64,000 bases of DNA from Paenibacillus arenilitoris (GCF_014705655.1 NZ_JACXIY010000015.1:1-64000), one strand, 5' to 3'; shown: positions 52,898 to 63,402, counted from the first letter of the stretch. Made by a program: numbers and translations. The notes: generated by a model not told the origin, from the letters alone.

Positions 52898-53059
52898 ATG
52901 CGAGATTTTTCGTGGAAGTATTTTACGTTGACCGGGGATGTCGAATCCTTCATGCTTTATAAGGAAATGAACCAGTTAGGCGCGGAAGGGCGCCAGGACC
53001 CGTTAGCAAGCGCAGACGATGAGCTTGCCTTGATGGACGTCGAAGAGAGCTCGGGCTAA
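52898..53059 (+). CDS. yqzL: YqzL small protein
   Basis: 53 residues (MRDFSWKYFTLTGDVESFMLYKEMNQL ... MDVEESSG), easily missed because of its size. The start is typical of the YqzL family and its place between era and recO is the same as in B. subtilis. AAAGGGATG lies upstream. Function unknown. Confidence 0.85.
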   Translation: MRDFSWKYFTLTGDVESFMLYKEMNQLGAEGRQDPLASADDELALMDVEESSG

Positions 53060-53086
53060 CGAAACGTTCTCAATTCAATATGTTGC

Positions 53087-53146
53087 TAATATGTCATTTC
53101 GCGAAACGGAAGTACGCCTGAATGGGAAGGCGCGCTTTCGTTTCTG
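53087..53146 (+). promoter_or_regulatory. Extended -10 promoter and hairpin leader of recO
   Basis: TGCTAATAT at 53084-53092 fits an extended -10. Just downstream, GCGAAACGGAAG ... CTTTCGTTTCTGC forms a stem of about 10 bases with an inner GCCT/AGGC stem. No T-run follows, so it is a structured leader rather than a terminator. Its role is unknown. Confidence 0.4.
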
Positions 53147-53168
53147 CGTTTAGGGGAGAGTAACCGTA

Positions 53169-53912
53169 ATGTTGTATCGGGTAGAGGGGATTGTCATTCG
53201 CAGTATGGATTACGGGGAAGGCAACAAAATCGTGACGCTGCTTACGGAGACGAACGGCAAAGCCGGCGTGCTGATCCGTGGCGCGAAAAAAGTGAAAAGC
53301 AAGCACGCTTCGCTTGCCCAGCCTTTTACGTACGGGGAATTCGTCTATTTCCGCACGAGCGGGCTCGGTACGCTGAATCATGGCGAAATTATCGAATCTT
53401 ACCACGTCCTGCGGGAGCAGTTGGAATTGGCGGCATATGCATCCTACGCCGCGGAATTGATGGACCGCACGACGCAGGACGACGAAGCGACGGGCTTTCA
53501 TTTCGAACAGCTGAAGGCATGTTTGGCTGCGCTTGCACTAGGCAAGGATGCGCAGGTCGTTATTCACCTGTACGAGATGCGAATACTCGATTTGTCGGGT
53601 TACGCGCCGGAGCTTGACGAATGCGTCAGCTGCGGAAATCGGGTCGGACCGTTCAAATTATCGGCGCATGGCGGGGGCATTCTGTGCGGCAGATGTACGG
53701 GCAAGGACACCGGTGCCATTCCGCTCGGCGAAGGTGCTTATAAGCTGCTGAAGCTGTTCCGCAGAATGGATATGCGAAGGCTCGGATCGATTCAAGTCAA
53801 GCCGGAGACGAAGGCGGAGCTGAAGCTGTGCATGCGCAAGCTGATGGATACGCATCTCGGGCTTCAGCTGAAATCGCGCAGCTTTCTCGATCAGTTGGAT
53901 AAACTGCTATAA
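53169..53912 (+). CDS. recO: DNA repair protein RecO
   Basis: 247 residues. RecFOR pathway mediator that loads RecA on single-stranded DNA gaps. Seen: an N-terminal OB fold (VEGIVIRSMDYGEGNKIVTLLT), a helical middle, and zinc cysteines in CVSCGN and CGRCTG. Starts after GGGGAGAGTAACC. Confidence 0.96.
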   Translation: MLYRVEGIVIRSMDYGEGNKIVTLLTETNGKAGVLIRGAKKVKSKHASLAQPFTYGEFVYFRTSGLGTLNHGEIIESYHVLREQLELAAYASYAAELMDRTTQDDEATGFHFEQLKACLAALALGKDAQVVIHLYEMRILDLSGYAPELDECVSCGNRVGPFKLSAHGGGILCGRCTGKDTGAIPLGEGAYKLLKLFRRMDMRRLGSIQVKPETKAELKLCMRKLMDTHLGLQLKSRSFLDQLDKLL

Positions 53913-54056
53913 AGGCGCCATTTCGTCATACATATACGGCCGACTCGGACCAGAGTCGTAGTGCTTCCTCCATCCCTTGTACGTTTACAGCCCGAGAACG
54001 CTGCCTTATGATGAATGAGGCTGTTAAATCATTTGCGATATGGAGGGATTTGCCTG

Positions 54057-55595
54057 ATGTCGCTAAAGCAACAAAGACTAGGGTTTGTCGTCGCCGGGCT
54101 GCTGCTCGGCATATTGGTCGCTTCCATCGACAACACGATCGTCTCGACCGCCATGGCGACGATCGTATCCGATCTCGGCGGCCTCGATAAGTACGTGTGG
54201 GTCACATCCGCGTACCTCGTGACCGAAATGGCCGGGATGCCGATATTCGGCAAGCTGTCGGACATGTACGGCAGAAAACGTTTTTTCGTATTGGGCATTG
54301 CTCTGTTTCTCATCGGTTCGGTGCAGTGCGGCACGGCCGAATCGATCGCGCAGCTGACGATCTACCGCGCGATCCAGGGGATCGGCGGCGGCGCGATGAT
54401 GCCGATCGCCTTCGCGATCGTATTCGACATCTTCCCGCCGGAGAAGCGAGGCAAGATGGGCGGCTTGTTCGGATCCGTATTCGGCACGTCCAGCCTGTTC
54501 GGTCCGCTCGCGGGGGCTTACTTAACGGAATACATCGATTGGCGCTGGATTTTTTACATCAACGTTCCGATCGGGATCGTGGCGCTTGCTTTCATCGTTT
54601 TTTTCTACAAGGAATCGCTATCGCACGACAAGCAGCGCATCGACTGGTGGGGAGCGTCAACGCTGGTTGGCGCCATCGTGTGCCTCATGTTCGCGCTTGA
54701 GCTCGGCGGAATGGAATACGCTTGGGATTCGGCGCAAATTATCGGGCTGTTCGCAGGCTTCGCCGTCCTGCTCGGCCTGTTCCTCTATGCGGAAACGAAA
54801 GCCGCGGAGCCGATCATCTCCTTCGGCATGTTCCGGCAGCGGCTGTTCGCCGCAAGCACGGGCGCCGGATTGTTCTACGGCGCGGCGTTCATTACGGCAG
54901 CCCTTTACATTCCGATGTTCGTGCAGGGCGTATTCGGGGGCACGGCGGTCAATGCCGGCCTGACCTTGCTGCCCATGACGCTGGGCTCGGTCGTCGCGGC
55001 GCAGCTCGGCGGCTTCCTTGCGAATAAGATGTCTTATCGGAGCGTGATGATGTTCTCTGCGGTCATCTTTATTTTGGGCATCGTCCTGCTGTCCACGATT
55101 ACGCCGGACACGACGCGCTTTCTGCTGTCCGTCTACATGCTAGTTACGGGCTTCGGCATCGGCTTCTCCTTCTCGGTGCTCGGCATGTCTTCAATTCACG
55201 GCTTCGATGTCAGGCAGAGAGGCAGCGCGACGTCCACAATGTCCTTCGTGCGGTCGCTTGGAATGACCGTCGGCATTACCGTGTTCGGCATCATCCAGCG
55301 CAATCATTTCGCAGGCGGCATGGCAGACGCATTCGCGGGCGCCCCCGGAGGGCCGATGAACGACAACGCGCGCGAATTGCTGTCGCCGGAGAAGCGGTCG
55401 GAAATACCGGCAGATGTCATGGACAAAATCGTCGCCGCTTTGTCGGACTCGGTATCGGCGACCTTCCTCTGGTCGATCGTTCCGGCCGTGCTCGCGCTGC
55501 TGTGCGTGCTTATGATGGGCGGCGCCGGCATGAAGGACTTGATCGGCAAGGACGCCGGCAAAGCTCCGCGTCCGGAAGAGGTTCATAGCCATTAG
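54057..55595 (+). CDS. MFS multidrug efflux transporter, DHA2 (EmrB/QacA) type
   Basis: 512 residues, 14 transmembrane helices expected. Seen: motif A GKLSDMYGRKR, motif C-like region GPLAGAYLTEYIDWRWIFYINVPIG, and the acidic SIDNTIVSTAM in helix 1, typical of the DHA2 proton-driven drug exporters. ATG 9 bases after GGAGGG. A gene here between recO and glyQ is an insertion compared with B. subtilis. Substrate not deducible; no TetR- or MarR-type regulator is adjacent. Confidence 0.88.
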   Translation: MSLKQQRLGFVVAGLLLGILVASIDNTIVSTAMATIVSDLGGLDKYVWVTSAYLVTEMAGMPIFGKLSDMYGRKRFFVLGIALFLIGSVQCGTAESIAQLTIYRAIQGIGGGAMMPIAFAIVFDIFPPEKRGKMGGLFGSVFGTSSLFGPLAGAYLTEYIDWRWIFYINVPIGIVALAFIVFFYKESLSHDKQRIDWWGASTLVGAIVCLMFALELGGMEYAWDSAQIIGLFAGFAVLLGLFLYAETKAAEPIISFGMFRQRLFAASTGAGLFYGAAFITAALYIPMFVQGVFGGTAVNAGLTLLPMTLGSVVAAQLGGFLANKMSYRSVMMFSAVIFILGIVLLSTITPDTTRFLLSVYMLVTGFGIGFSFSVLGMSSIHGFDVRQRGSATSTMSFVRSLGMTVGITVFGIIQRNHFAGGMADAFAGAPGGPMNDNARELLSPEKRSEIPADVMDKIVAALSDSVSATFLWSIVPAVLALLCVLMMGGAGMKDLIGKDAGKAPRPEEVHSH

Positions 55596-55625
55596 AGGAT
55601 CTCCAAGGCAAGTAAAAACAAAGAT

Positions 55626-55654
55626 TTGACAATTGGATTGAAAAGGCATAGAAT
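55626..55654 (+). promoter_or_regulatory. Sigma-A promoter of glyQS
   Basis: TTGACA, 17 bases, TAGAAT, immediately before the T-box leader. Confidence 0.88.
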
Positions 55655-55661
55655 AGACCAT

Positions 55662-55885
55662 TATGAATATGGACAATGATGGAGAAAGTAACCGTTTGAT
55701 GTCGACGGATTCAGCGAGCCGGGAACAGTGAAAGCCCGGACGGACAATGCGGCGAAGGGCGCTCCGGAGTCATGGCGAACAAAGAGGGTCTGCTCCTCCC
55801 GGAGCGGCCAAGTAGGGTGGAACCGCGGGAAATTCAACTCTCGTCCCTACGTCTGGCAGCAGGCGTAGAGGCGGGAGTTTTTTTG
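55662..55885 (+). promoter_or_regulatory. Glycine T-box riboswitch
   Basis: Transcript leader that senses uncharged glycine tRNA. Seen: GGAGAAAGTAACC near the base of stem I, the conserved AGCGAGCCGGG ... CCCGG distal stem, a GGC codon (about 55758-55760) placed as specifier, the T-box core AGGGTGGAACCGCG (55814-55827) and a terminator hairpin, AACTCTCG ... CGGGAGTT with a T-run (55836-55884). When tRNA-Gly is uncharged, the T-box pairs with the 5' arm and glyQS is transcribed. Confidence 0.93.
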
Positions 55886-55963
55886 CATGGCGTCTCCCTC
55901 GCTGAACCAGAACAGGAGTCCGCTTCGCGGGCCGAACACGAAGGAAGAAGGAGAGGGTCTGAC

Positions 55964-56851
55964 ATGAATTTTCAAAGAATGATTTTAACGCTGCAGCAGT
56001 TCTGGGCCGAACAAAATTGCATACTCGTTCAGCCTTACGATGTGGAGAAGGGTGCCGGAACGATGAATCCGATGACGTTTTTGCGTTCGATCGGACCCGA
56101 GCCTTGGAATGTCGCTTACGTGGAGCCTTCCCGCCGCCCGGCGGACGGACGCTACGGCGAGAATCCGAACCGGCTGTACCAGCATCACCAGTTCCAAGTC
56201 ATCCTGAAGCCGTCCCCGGACAATATCCAGGAAATTTATTTGGAGAGCTTGAAGAAGCTTGGCATCGATTCGAAGGACCATGACATCCGTTTCGTCGAGG
56301 ACAACTGGGAATCGCCAACGCTGGGCGCATGGGGTCTCGGCTGGGAAGTTTGGCTCGACGGTATGGAAATTACGCAGTTCACGTACTTCCAGCAGGTCGG
56401 CGGCATCGATGCGAATCCGGTCGCGGTCGAAATTACGTATGGCATGGAACGTCTTGCCTCGTATATCCAGCAGAAAGAAAACGTGTTCGATTTGGAATGG
56501 GTCGACGGCATCACTTACGGAGACGTCTTCAAGCAGCCGGAATACGAGCATTCGAAATATACGTTCGAGACGTCCGATACGGCGATGCTGTTCTCCTTGT
56601 TCAATATGTACGAGGAGGAAGCGAAGAAAACGATGGAGCAGCATCTCGTGTTCCCCGCATACGATTACGTGCTAAAGTGCTCGCATACGTTCAATCTGCT
56701 CGACGCCCGCGGAGCGATCAGCGTGACCGAACGAACGGGTTACATTACGCGGGTGAGGAATTTGGCCCGTTCCTGCGCATCGACATACTACGAGGAGAGA
56801 GAGAGCCTCGGATTCCCGCTGCTGAAGAAAGGAGTGGAGCGCAATGGCTAG
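55964..56851 (+). CDS. glyQ: Glycyl-tRNA synthetase alpha chain
   Basis: 295 residues. Catalytic subunit of the bacterial alpha2-beta2 synthetase. Seen: [57 protein letters not shown] and the class II motif 3-like [13 protein letters not shown] after GGAGAGGGTCTGAC; the longer upstream frame merely reads through the T-box. Overlaps glyS by eight bases. Confidence 0.97.
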   Translation: MNFQRMILTLQQFWAEQNCILVQPYDVEKGAGTMNPMTFLRSIGPEPWNVAYVEPSRRPADGRYGENPNRLYQHHQFQVILKPSPDNIQEIYLESLKKLGIDSKDHDIRFVEDNWESPTLGAWGLGWEVWLDGMEITQFTYFQQVGGIDANPVAVEITYGMERLASYIQQKENVFDLEWVDGITYGDVFKQPEYEHSKYTFETSDTAMLFSLFNMYEEEAKKTMEQHLVFPAYDYVLKCSHTFNLLDARGAISVTERTGYITRVRNLARSCASTYYEERESLGFPLLKKGVERNG

Positions 56852-58925
56852 AGACCTGCTGCTTGAGATCGGATTGGAAGAGGTGCCCGCCCGTTTCGTG
56901 CGCGGCGCAATGAACCAGCTCAAAGAAAAAACGGCAAAATGGCTTGCGGATTCGCGGATCGAGCACGGCGAAGTCGAAGCGTTCGCTACGCCGCGCCGCA
57001 TTGCGGTACGCGTCTCGAGCGTGGCGGATAAGCAATCCGACATGAGCGAGGAAGCGAAAGGGCCGTCGCGCAAAATCGCGCAGGACGACCAAGGGAACTG
57101 GAGCAAAGCGGCGCTCGGCTTCGCGCGCAGCCAAGGCGTAAGTCCGGAAGAGCTTTATTTCAAGGAGCTGGCCGGCGTCGAATACGTATACGCGAACAAA
57201 AGCAGCGTCGGTACGGCAACGGCCGAGGTGCTCCCCGAAGGACTTCTCGGCATCATCGCATCGATGTCATTCCCGAAAAACATGCGCTGGGGCAGCCACG
57301 AGCTTCGCTTCGTCCGGCCGATCCGCTGGCTCGTCGCCTTGTTCGGCGAAGAAATCGTCCCGTTCGAAATCGCGGGCGTTCAGACCGGCAACGTCACGCG
57401 CGGACATCGCTTCCTCGGCGAAGAGACGGTCGTCCCCGAGCCGTCCCAGTACGCGGCGAAGCTGCGCGAGCAGCAAGTCATTGCGGACGTTGCCGAGCGC
57501 GAGCGGCTCATCGTCGCGCAGATCGACGGACTCGCCAAGGAAAAGGGATGGGAAATCGCGATCAAGGAAGATTTGCTGGAAGAGGTTCTGTTCCTCGTCG
57601 AATATCCGAACGTGCTGTTCGGCGGCTTCGATCCGGCATTTCTGCACATTCCGCAGGAAGTGCTCATTACTTCGATGCGCGAGCATCAACGGTATTTCCC
57701 GGTATTTAACGGCGAAGGGCAGCTGCAGCCTTTCTTCGTGACGGTCCGAAACGGTGACTTGAGATCGATCGAACTGGTCGCCAAAGGGAACGAGAAGGTG
57801 CTCCGCGCAAGGCTGTCGGACGCGAAATTCTTCTATGAAGAAGATCACAAGCTTACGATCGGGCATGCGCTGTCGAAGCTGGAGTCGATCGTCTATCACG
57901 AGGAGCTCGGCTCCGTCGCCGATAAGGTGCGCCGAATCCGCGCGACGGCGGATTTGATTGCCGGGCAGCTGCAGGTCGGCGAGCAGACGGCGAAAGACGT
58001 TAGCCGGGCAGCCGATATTTGCAAATTCGACCTGGTCTCGCAAATGGTATATGAGTTTCCCGAGCTTCAGGGCATTATGGGCGAAGACTACGCACGGAAG
58101 GCGGGAGAGCGCGAAGAGGTGGCCAAAGCGGTCAACGAGCATTACCAGCCGCGCTTCTCCGGCGATCTGGCGCCGTCGCTGCTGACGGGAGCGATCGTCA
58201 GCCTCGCCGATAAGATCGATACGATCGTAGGCTGCTTCTCGATCGGCATCATCCCGACGGGCTCCCAGGACCCTTATGCGCTTCGCAGACAAGCGGCGGG
58301 CATCGTGCAAATTATATTGGCGCACGGACTCAAGCTGCAGCTAAGCGAGCTGTACGACGCGGCCTTGTCCGTCCATGACGCGCGCGGAACGAAGCGCTCC
58401 GCGGCCGATATCCGCAAGGACTTGTCGGACTTCTTCGCGCTTCGGGTCAAAAACCTGCTCTCCGAGCAAGGCGTCCGTTACGACGTCGTCGATGCGGTCA
58501 TGGCGGCAGGGTTCGAGGACCTCAGGTCCGTCGTCGAACGGGCTTCGGTCGTACAGGCGCTTGCGGCGGGCGATGACCGGTCCGAGTTCAAGCTTGCGGT
58601 CGAACAGTTCAATCGCGTCGGCAATCTGGCCGCGAAAGCGGACGGAACGCCGATCGATCCGTCCTTGTTCGCCGAGCAGGCGGAGAAGGAGCTCTACGAG
58701 CAGTGGCTGCGGCAGCGTCCAACGTTCGCGGAATCGGCCGAACAAGGAAATTACGCGAAGGCCGTTCAGTCGTTAACGGCGTTGACGCCGTTCATTCATT
58801 CGTATTTCGAGAAGGTTATGGTCATGTCGCCGGACGAAGCGGTGCGCGCCAACCGGCTCGCCGCGCTCGCCGGCATCGCGGGCGACATTGCGGTTGTCGC
58901 GGATTTTTCGAAGCTGGTTTGGTAA
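56844..58925 (+). CDS. glyS: Glycyl-tRNA synthetase beta chain
   Basis: 693 residues. tRNA-recognition subunit. Seen: [17 protein letters not shown], an HD-like domain ([20 protein letters not shown]), [16 protein letters not shown] and [13 protein letters not shown]. In B. subtilis ccpN separates glyS from yqfL; here no ccpN lies between them. Confidence 0.97.
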   Translation: MARDLLLEIGLEEVPARFVRGAMNQLKEKTAKWLADSRIEHGEVEAFATPRRIAVRVSSVADKQSDMSEEAKGPSRKIAQDDQGNWSKAALGFARSQGVSPEELYFKELAGVEYVYANKSSVGTATAEVLPEGLLGIIASMSFPKNMRWGSHELRFVRPIRWLVALFGEEIVPFEIAGVQTGNVTRGHRFLGEETVVPEPSQYAAKLREQQVIADVAERERLIVAQIDGLAKEKGWEIAIKEDLLEEVLFLVEYPNVLFGGFDPAFLHIPQEVLITSMREHQRYFPVFNGEGQLQPFFVTVRNGDLRSIELVAKGNEKVLRARLSDAKFFYEEDHKLTIGHALSKLESIVYHEELGSVADKVRRIRATADLIAGQLQVGEQTAKDVSRAADICKFDLVSQMVYEFPELQGIMGEDYARKAGEREEVAKAVNEHYQPRFSGDLAPSLLTGAIVSLADKIDTIVGCFSIGIIPTGSQDPYALRRQAAGIVQIILAHGLKLQLSELYDAALSVHDARGTKRSAADIRKDLSDFFALRVKNLLSEQGVRYDVVDAVMAAGFEDLRSVVERASVVQALAAGDDRSEFKLAVEQFNRVGNLAAKADGTPIDPSLFAEQAEKELYEQWLRQRPTFAESAEQGNYAKAVQSLTALTPFIHSYFEKVMVMSPDEAVRANRLAALAGIAGDIAVVADFSKLVW

Positions 58926-58946
58926 AAGCCGGGAGGGTGATGGAGC

Positions 58947-59762
58947 ATGGCAAACGCTAATCCGGAAGTTATCGTATATGTCGTATCCGACGCGGCGGGC
59001 GATACGGGCGAGGTCGTGGTGCGCGCGGCCATCGCCCAGTTCCATCCGATTAACGCGGATATCCGAAGGGCGCCCTTCGTAACGGACGAGGCAGGCCTTG
59101 AGCGCATTACGCAGCAAGCCAAGCAAGCGAACGCGATCGTTCTCTATACGCTCGTCATCCCAGGCCTGCGCGAAAGCATGCGGAGGATGACCGAGTCGAA
59201 CGGCATCGCCGCGATCGATTTGCTCGGCTCGTTCATCGAAACGCTCGAGATGCGAACGGGGCGGAAATCGCGTCAGGAGCCGGGACTGAACCATGTGCTG
59301 GACGCCGATTATTTCCGCAAGGTTGAGGCCGTGGAGTTCGCGGTCAAGTACGACGACGCACGGGATACGTCCGGCGTGCTGAAGGCGGATATCGTGCTGG
59401 TGGGCGTATCGCGCACGTCGAAGACGCCGCTGTCGATGTATTTGGCCCATCAGAAGTTCAAGGTGGCGAACGTGCCGCTCGTCCCTGAGCTGAAGCCGCC
59501 CGACGAGCTGTTCAAGCTGCCGAAGCGGAAAATCATCGGCCTTACGATCGCCGTCCCTTATTTGAATACGATACGGAAGGAAAGGCTCAAGGCGCTCGGA
59601 TTGCCGAATAATGCATCCTACGCGACGCCGGATCGTATAGAAAAGGAGCTGCAATATGCCGATGCCATCATGAAGCAGCTCGGCTGCTACGTCATCGACG
59701 TATCCCACCGCGCCGTCGAAGAAACGGCGAGCTTGATCATGGAATACGTGCGGAAGCCGTAA
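58947..59762 (+). CDS. ppsR: Pyruvate,water/phosphate dikinase regulatory protein (YqfL)
   Basis: 271 residues. Bifunctional ADP-dependent kinase and Pi-dependent pyrophosphorylase (DUF299) that switches PPDK or PEP synthase off and on. Seen: YVVSDAAGDTGE, the P-loop-like GVSRTSKTPLSMYLA and the C-terminal ELQYADAIMKQLGCYVIDVSHRAVEETA. Starts after GGGAGGGTGATGGAGC. Which dikinase it controls is not visible in this window. Confidence 0.94.
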   Translation: MANANPEVIVYVVSDAAGDTGEVVVRAAIAQFHPINADIRRAPFVTDEAGLERITQQAKQANAIVLYTLVIPGLRESMRRMTESNGIAAIDLLGSFIETLEMRTGRKSRQEPGLNHVLDADYFRKVEAVEFAVKYDDARDTSGVLKADIVLVGVSRTSKTPLSMYLAHQKFKVANVPLVPELKPPDELFKLPKRKIIGLTIAVPYLNTIRKERLKALGLPNNASYATPDRIEKELQYADAIMKQLGCYVIDVSHRAVEETASLIMEYVRKP

Positions 59763-59835
59763 ATGCAGGATTTTTTGCCTAGTTGCCGTATATAATAGTA
59801 CGGGTTATGAAATTGAACGCGAGCGGTGATCGAAT

Positions 59836-60306
59836 ATTCGTCCAGAGCAGCCTACCATAGTCGTGGACGCGGATGCATGCCCGGTGAAATCGGAAATCGG
59901 GGAAACGGCAAAAAAAATGTCGGTCCGCGTTCTGATGGTCGCCTCGCACGACCATCGGCTGACGCCTCAAGAAGGCGTCGAAATCGTCCAAGTGGACCGG
60001 AGCAATCAATCGGTCGACCTGTATATCGTCAATCGGATCGCCCGCGGCGATATCCTCGTTACGCAAGACTTCGGTCTCGCCTGCATAGCCATCGGCAAAG
60101 GAGCGATCGTCCTGTCTCCGCGGGGAGAGCAGTACACGGACGAGAACATCGATTATTTGATGGAGCGCCGGCACGAGAACGCGAAGCGCAGGCGGGCAGG
60201 AGGCAGGTCGAGGGGGCCGAAGGCGATGAGCGATGCGGACCGCGATCGATTTCAACAAAAGTTGACAAAAGTTTTGCGCGGCGAGCAGGAGAACCATAAC
60301 GTTTAG
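59836..60306 (+). CDS. yqxD: YaiI/YqxD family protein (DUF188) with non-canonical start
   Basis: PIN-like family of unknown function. The conserved core begins IVVDADACPVK, so the first strand (IVV) must be translated. The only standard start in frame, GTG at 59863, is the codon for the second V and has no ribosome site. Upstream, the frame is open to a TGA at 59827. An ATT at 59836 lies 6 bases after GAGCGGTGA and would give (M)RPEQPTIVVDADACP; this start is proposed. The rest is intact: RGDILVTQDFGLACIAIGKG, SPRGEQYTDENID and a basic tail. Confidence 0.78.
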   Translation: MRPEQPTIVVDADACPVKSEIGETAKKMSVRVLMVASHDHRLTPQEGVEIVQVDRSNQSVDLYIVNRIARGDILVTQDFGLACIAIGKGAIVLSPRGEQYTDENIDYLMERRHENAKRRRAGGRSRGPKAMSDADRDRFQQKLTKVLRGEQENHNV

Positions 60307-60347
60307 CGAATATTATTTACGTGTTACTAGGATGAAGGTGATGAACG

Positions 60348-62201
60348 GTGACATACGGTAATAAAATACCGGAAGAGGTCATAGAGGCGGTACGCAAGCA
60401 TCATGACATCGTAGAGACGGTCGGGAAGTACGTTCATCTCACGAAGCACGGCAAATATATGAAGGGATTGTGTCCTTTCCATTCGGAGAAGACGCCTTCG
60501 TTCACGGTTACGCCCGAGCTCCAAATTTATCATTGCTACGGCTGCGGCAAGGGCGGCAACGTGATCCGGTTCGTCGAAGAAATGGAAGGCTACACGTTCC
60601 CCGAAGCGGTGCGCTTGCTTGCGGAGGAAGCGGGAATGCCGGTCACTTGGGCAGCGCCGGATGGAAGCAAAGCCTCGCCGCAGGACTCGGATCGCGCCAA
60701 GATCATCGAAGCGCACGAGCTCACGATCAAGCTGTATCATCACATTTTGAACAACACGAAGCAGGGGCAGGCGGCCAAGCATTATTTGCGGGAGCGCGGA
60801 ATGAGCGATAAGCTGATCGATCATTTCATGCTCGGCTATGCGCCCGACGAATGGGATGTGCTGGCGAGATTTTTGACGAAGCGCGGCTTTGATCCCGCAT
60901 TGATGGAGAAGGGCGGACTGCTCTCGGCCAAGTCGGACGGGAGCGGGCATGTAGACCGGTTTCGCAATCGCATCATGTTTCCGATATGGGATCGAGACGG
61001 CAAAGCTACCGCGTTTGCGGGTCGCCTGATAGGCGAAGGACAGCCGAAGTACTTGAATACGTCGGAGACGATGCTTTTTACGAAAAGCAGAACCTTATAC
61101 AACCTGCATTATGCGCGTCCGTCGATTCGCAAGAGCAAGCAGGTCGTATTGTTCGAGGGCTACATGGACGTAATCCGGTCATGGAGCGCCGGAGTGAAGA
61201 ACGGCGTTGCCACGATGGGCACCGCCTTAACGGAAGATCATGGCGCCGTCCTGAAGCGGATCGCGGAAGAGGTGATCGTCTGCTACGACGGGGACGACGC
61301 CGGACAAGCAGCGGCATACAAATCGATCCCCCTGCTCGAGCGCGCCGGCTTGAAGGTCGCGGTGGCTATGCTTCCCAAGGGCAAGGACCCCGACGAATAT
61401 ATAAGCGAATACGGACCGGAGGCCTTCCTGCGGGACGCGATGGACCAGCCGGTGTCGGTCACGAAATTTAAGCTTATATATTCAAGGAAAAACCATATAC
61501 TGCTAAAAGAGGAAGGAAGAAAGAACTACCTGCTGGAAGCGGTGGAAATCGTTGCGGAGCTTGATTCATCGACGGAACGCGAGGTCTACTTGAAGGAATT
61601 GTCAAGGGAGTTCGACATCTCGCTCGATTCCTTGAAACAGGACTGTCACCAGAAGCGGCAGGAGCTGCAAAAAAAGAAGCCGCAAGGGGATAATAACGAC
61701 AATTCGTGGAATAATGGTAGGAATGAAAAGCCCCGCAGGTCGGGACCGCCGACCGTCCGGCCCGCTTACACGAACGCGGAACGACGGCTGCTGCATGTCA
61801 TGATGCGCGATTCGGAAGTGGCGCAAGCGGTTCACGAACGACTGGGCGAAGCGTTTAATGTTGAGGATCACGCAGCGCTTGCTGCTTATTTATATGCTTA
61901 TTACGCGCAAGGCTACGATCCGGATGCCAGCCGATTCATCGCGACGCTGAACGATGACCAGCTGGAGCGAACGGCTGCTTCCATTCTGATGATGGATAGC
62001 GACTTCCCGTTCGACGACGCGACAATGGAAGCATACATCCAGGAAATTATTAAAGTTCCTCGGTTTCGGGAAATCGAACAGAAGAAGGAAGAAATGGTGC
62101 GTGCGGAACGTGCTGGCGACGCGTTACTGGCGGCACAAATGTTAAGTGAGATTATAACCCTAGAGAGACAGCTTAAGGCGAGACAGGACGATCGTTTCTA
62201 G
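60348..62201 (+). CDS. dnaG: DNA primase
   Basis: 617 residues. Makes RNA primers at the replication fork. Seen: the CHC2 zinc site (GLCPFHSEKTPSFT ... YHCYGCGKGGN), TOPRIM core with VVLFEGYMDVI and YDGDDAGQAAAYKSIP, and a C-terminal helicase-binding domain (about 470-617) after a Lys/Asn-rich linker. GTG start after GATGAAGGTGATGAAC. Leads rpoD in the conserved macromolecular synthesis order. Confidence 0.97.
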   Translation: MTYGNKIPEEVIEAVRKHHDIVETVGKYVHLTKHGKYMKGLCPFHSEKTPSFTVTPELQIYHCYGCGKGGNVIRFVEEMEGYTFPEAVRLLAEEAGMPVTWAAPDGSKASPQDSDRAKIIEAHELTIKLYHHILNNTKQGQAAKHYLRERGMSDKLIDHFMLGYAPDEWDVLARFLTKRGFDPALMEKGGLLSAKSDGSGHVDRFRNRIMFPIWDRDGKATAFAGRLIGEGQPKYLNTSETMLFTKSRTLYNLHYARPSIRKSKQVVLFEGYMDVIRSWSAGVKNGVATMGTALTEDHGAVLKRIAEEVIVCYDGDDAGQAAAYKSIPLLERAGLKVAVAMLPKGKDPDEYISEYGPEAFLRDAMDQPVSVTKFKLIYSRKNHILLKEEGRKNYLLEAVEIVAELDSSTEREVYLKELSREFDISLDSLKQDCHQKRQELQKKKPQGDNNDNSWNNGRNEKPRRSGPPTVRPAYTNAERRLLHVMMRDSEVAQAVHERLGEAFNVEDHAALAAYLYAYYAQGYDPDASRFIATLNDDQLERTAASILMMDSDFPFDDATMEAYIQEIIKVPRFREIEQKKEEMVRAERAGDALLAAQMLSEIITLERQLKARQDDRF

Positions 62202-62219
62202 GGGGGAGGGAGTCGGAAT

Positions 62220-63350
62220 ATGGCGAATGATCAACATACTGAGCTAGATACGGAACAAAAACTGGATCAAGTGAAAGATCAGCTGATCGAGCAGGGCAAG
62301 AAGAGGTCATCCTTAACGTATAAAGAAATTATGGAGAAATTGTCCCCATTCGATCAGGATCCGGAACAAATCGATGAATTTTTCGAACAGCTCGATGATT
62401 TCGGCATCGAGGTGTTGAATGAAAGCGACGAAGATCATCCGCTTGCCTCAGGGGGAGATGAGCAGGAGCGCGAACAGGATGACTTCAATTTCGATGATGA
62501 TCTCGCTTTGCCTCCAGGTATTAAAATAAACGATCCGGTACGGATGTATTTAAAAGAAATCGGCCGGGTTCCGCTTCTGTCCGCGGACGATGAAATCGAA
62601 CTCGCCCAGCGCATCGAGAACGGCGACGAAGAAGCGAAGCGCAGACTTGCGGAAGCGAATTTGCGTCTGGTCGTCAGCATCGCGAAGCGTTACGTGGGCC
62701 GGGGGATGCTGTTCCTTGATTTGATCCAAGAGGGGAACATGGGTCTCATTAAAGCGGTCGAGAAGTTCGACCATCAGAAGGGGTTCAAATTCAGCACGTA
62801 TGCAACCTGGTGGATTCGTCAGGCCATTACGCGCGCGATTGCCGACCAAGCCCGCACGATCCGGATTCCGGTCCACATGGTGGAAACGATCAACAAGCTA
62901 ATCCGGGTTTCCCGTCAATTGCTGCAGGAGCTGGGGCGCGAACCGACGCCGGAGGAAATCGCGGCCGAAATGGAGCTCAGCACGGAGAAAGTACGCGAAA
63001 TTATGAAGATCGCGCAAGAGCCGGTATCGCTCGAGACGCCGATCGGCGAAGAGGACGATTCCCATCTTGGCGATTTCATCGAGGATCAGGAGGCGCTCGC
63101 GCCTGCGGACGCGGCCGCTTACGAGCTGCTCAAGGAACAGCTCGAGGACGTGCTCGACACGTTGACCGAAAGAGAAGAGAACGTCCTTCGCCTTCGCTTC
63201 GGTCTCGATGACGGCCGTACGAGAACGCTGGAAGAGGTCGGCAAAGTGTTCGGCGTTACGCGCGAGCGGATTCGCCAGATTGAAGCCAAGGCGCTGCGCA
63301 AGCTTCGTCATCCAAGCCGCAGCAAGCGTCTGAAAGACTTCCTCGAATAA
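62220..63350 (+). CDS. rpoD: Primary sigma factor SigA (RpoD)
   Basis: 376 residues, short form without the large non-conserved region, as in Bacillales. Seen: region 1.1 (about 15-75), region 1.2 [16 protein letters not shown], region 2 with [26 protein letters not shown] and [18 protein letters not shown], region 4.2 [25 protein letters not shown]. Directs the TTGACA/TATAAT promoters found across the window. GGGGGAGGGAG precedes the ATG; 18 bases after dnaG. Confidence 0.98.
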   Translation: MANDQHTELDTEQKLDQVKDQLIEQGKKRSSLTYKEIMEKLSPFDQDPEQIDEFFEQLDDFGIEVLNESDEDHPLASGGDEQEREQDDFNFDDDLALPPGIKINDPVRMYLKEIGRVPLLSADDEIELAQRIENGDEEAKRRLAEANLRLVVSIAKRYVGRGMLFLDLIQEGNMGLIKAVEKFDHQKGFKFSTYATWWIRQAITRAIADQARTIRIPVHMVETINKLIRVSRQLLQELGREPTPEEIAAEMELSTEKVREIMKIAQEPVSLETPIGEEDDSHLGDFIEDQEALAPADAAAYELLKEQLEDVLDTLTEREENVLRLRFGLDDGRTRTLEEVGKVFGVTRERIRQIEAKALRKLRHPSRSKRLKDFLE

Positions 63351-63369
63351 AGGCAACTACCAAATTTGA

Positions 63370-63402
63370 CGACCTTTCTGCTCCTGCAGCGAGGTCTTTT
63401 TT
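63370..63402 (+). terminator. Intrinsic terminator of dnaG-rpoD
   Basis: GACCT ... CTGC, loop TCCT, GCAG ... AGGTC, then TTTTTT: a stem with a small internal bulge. Confidence 0.82.
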
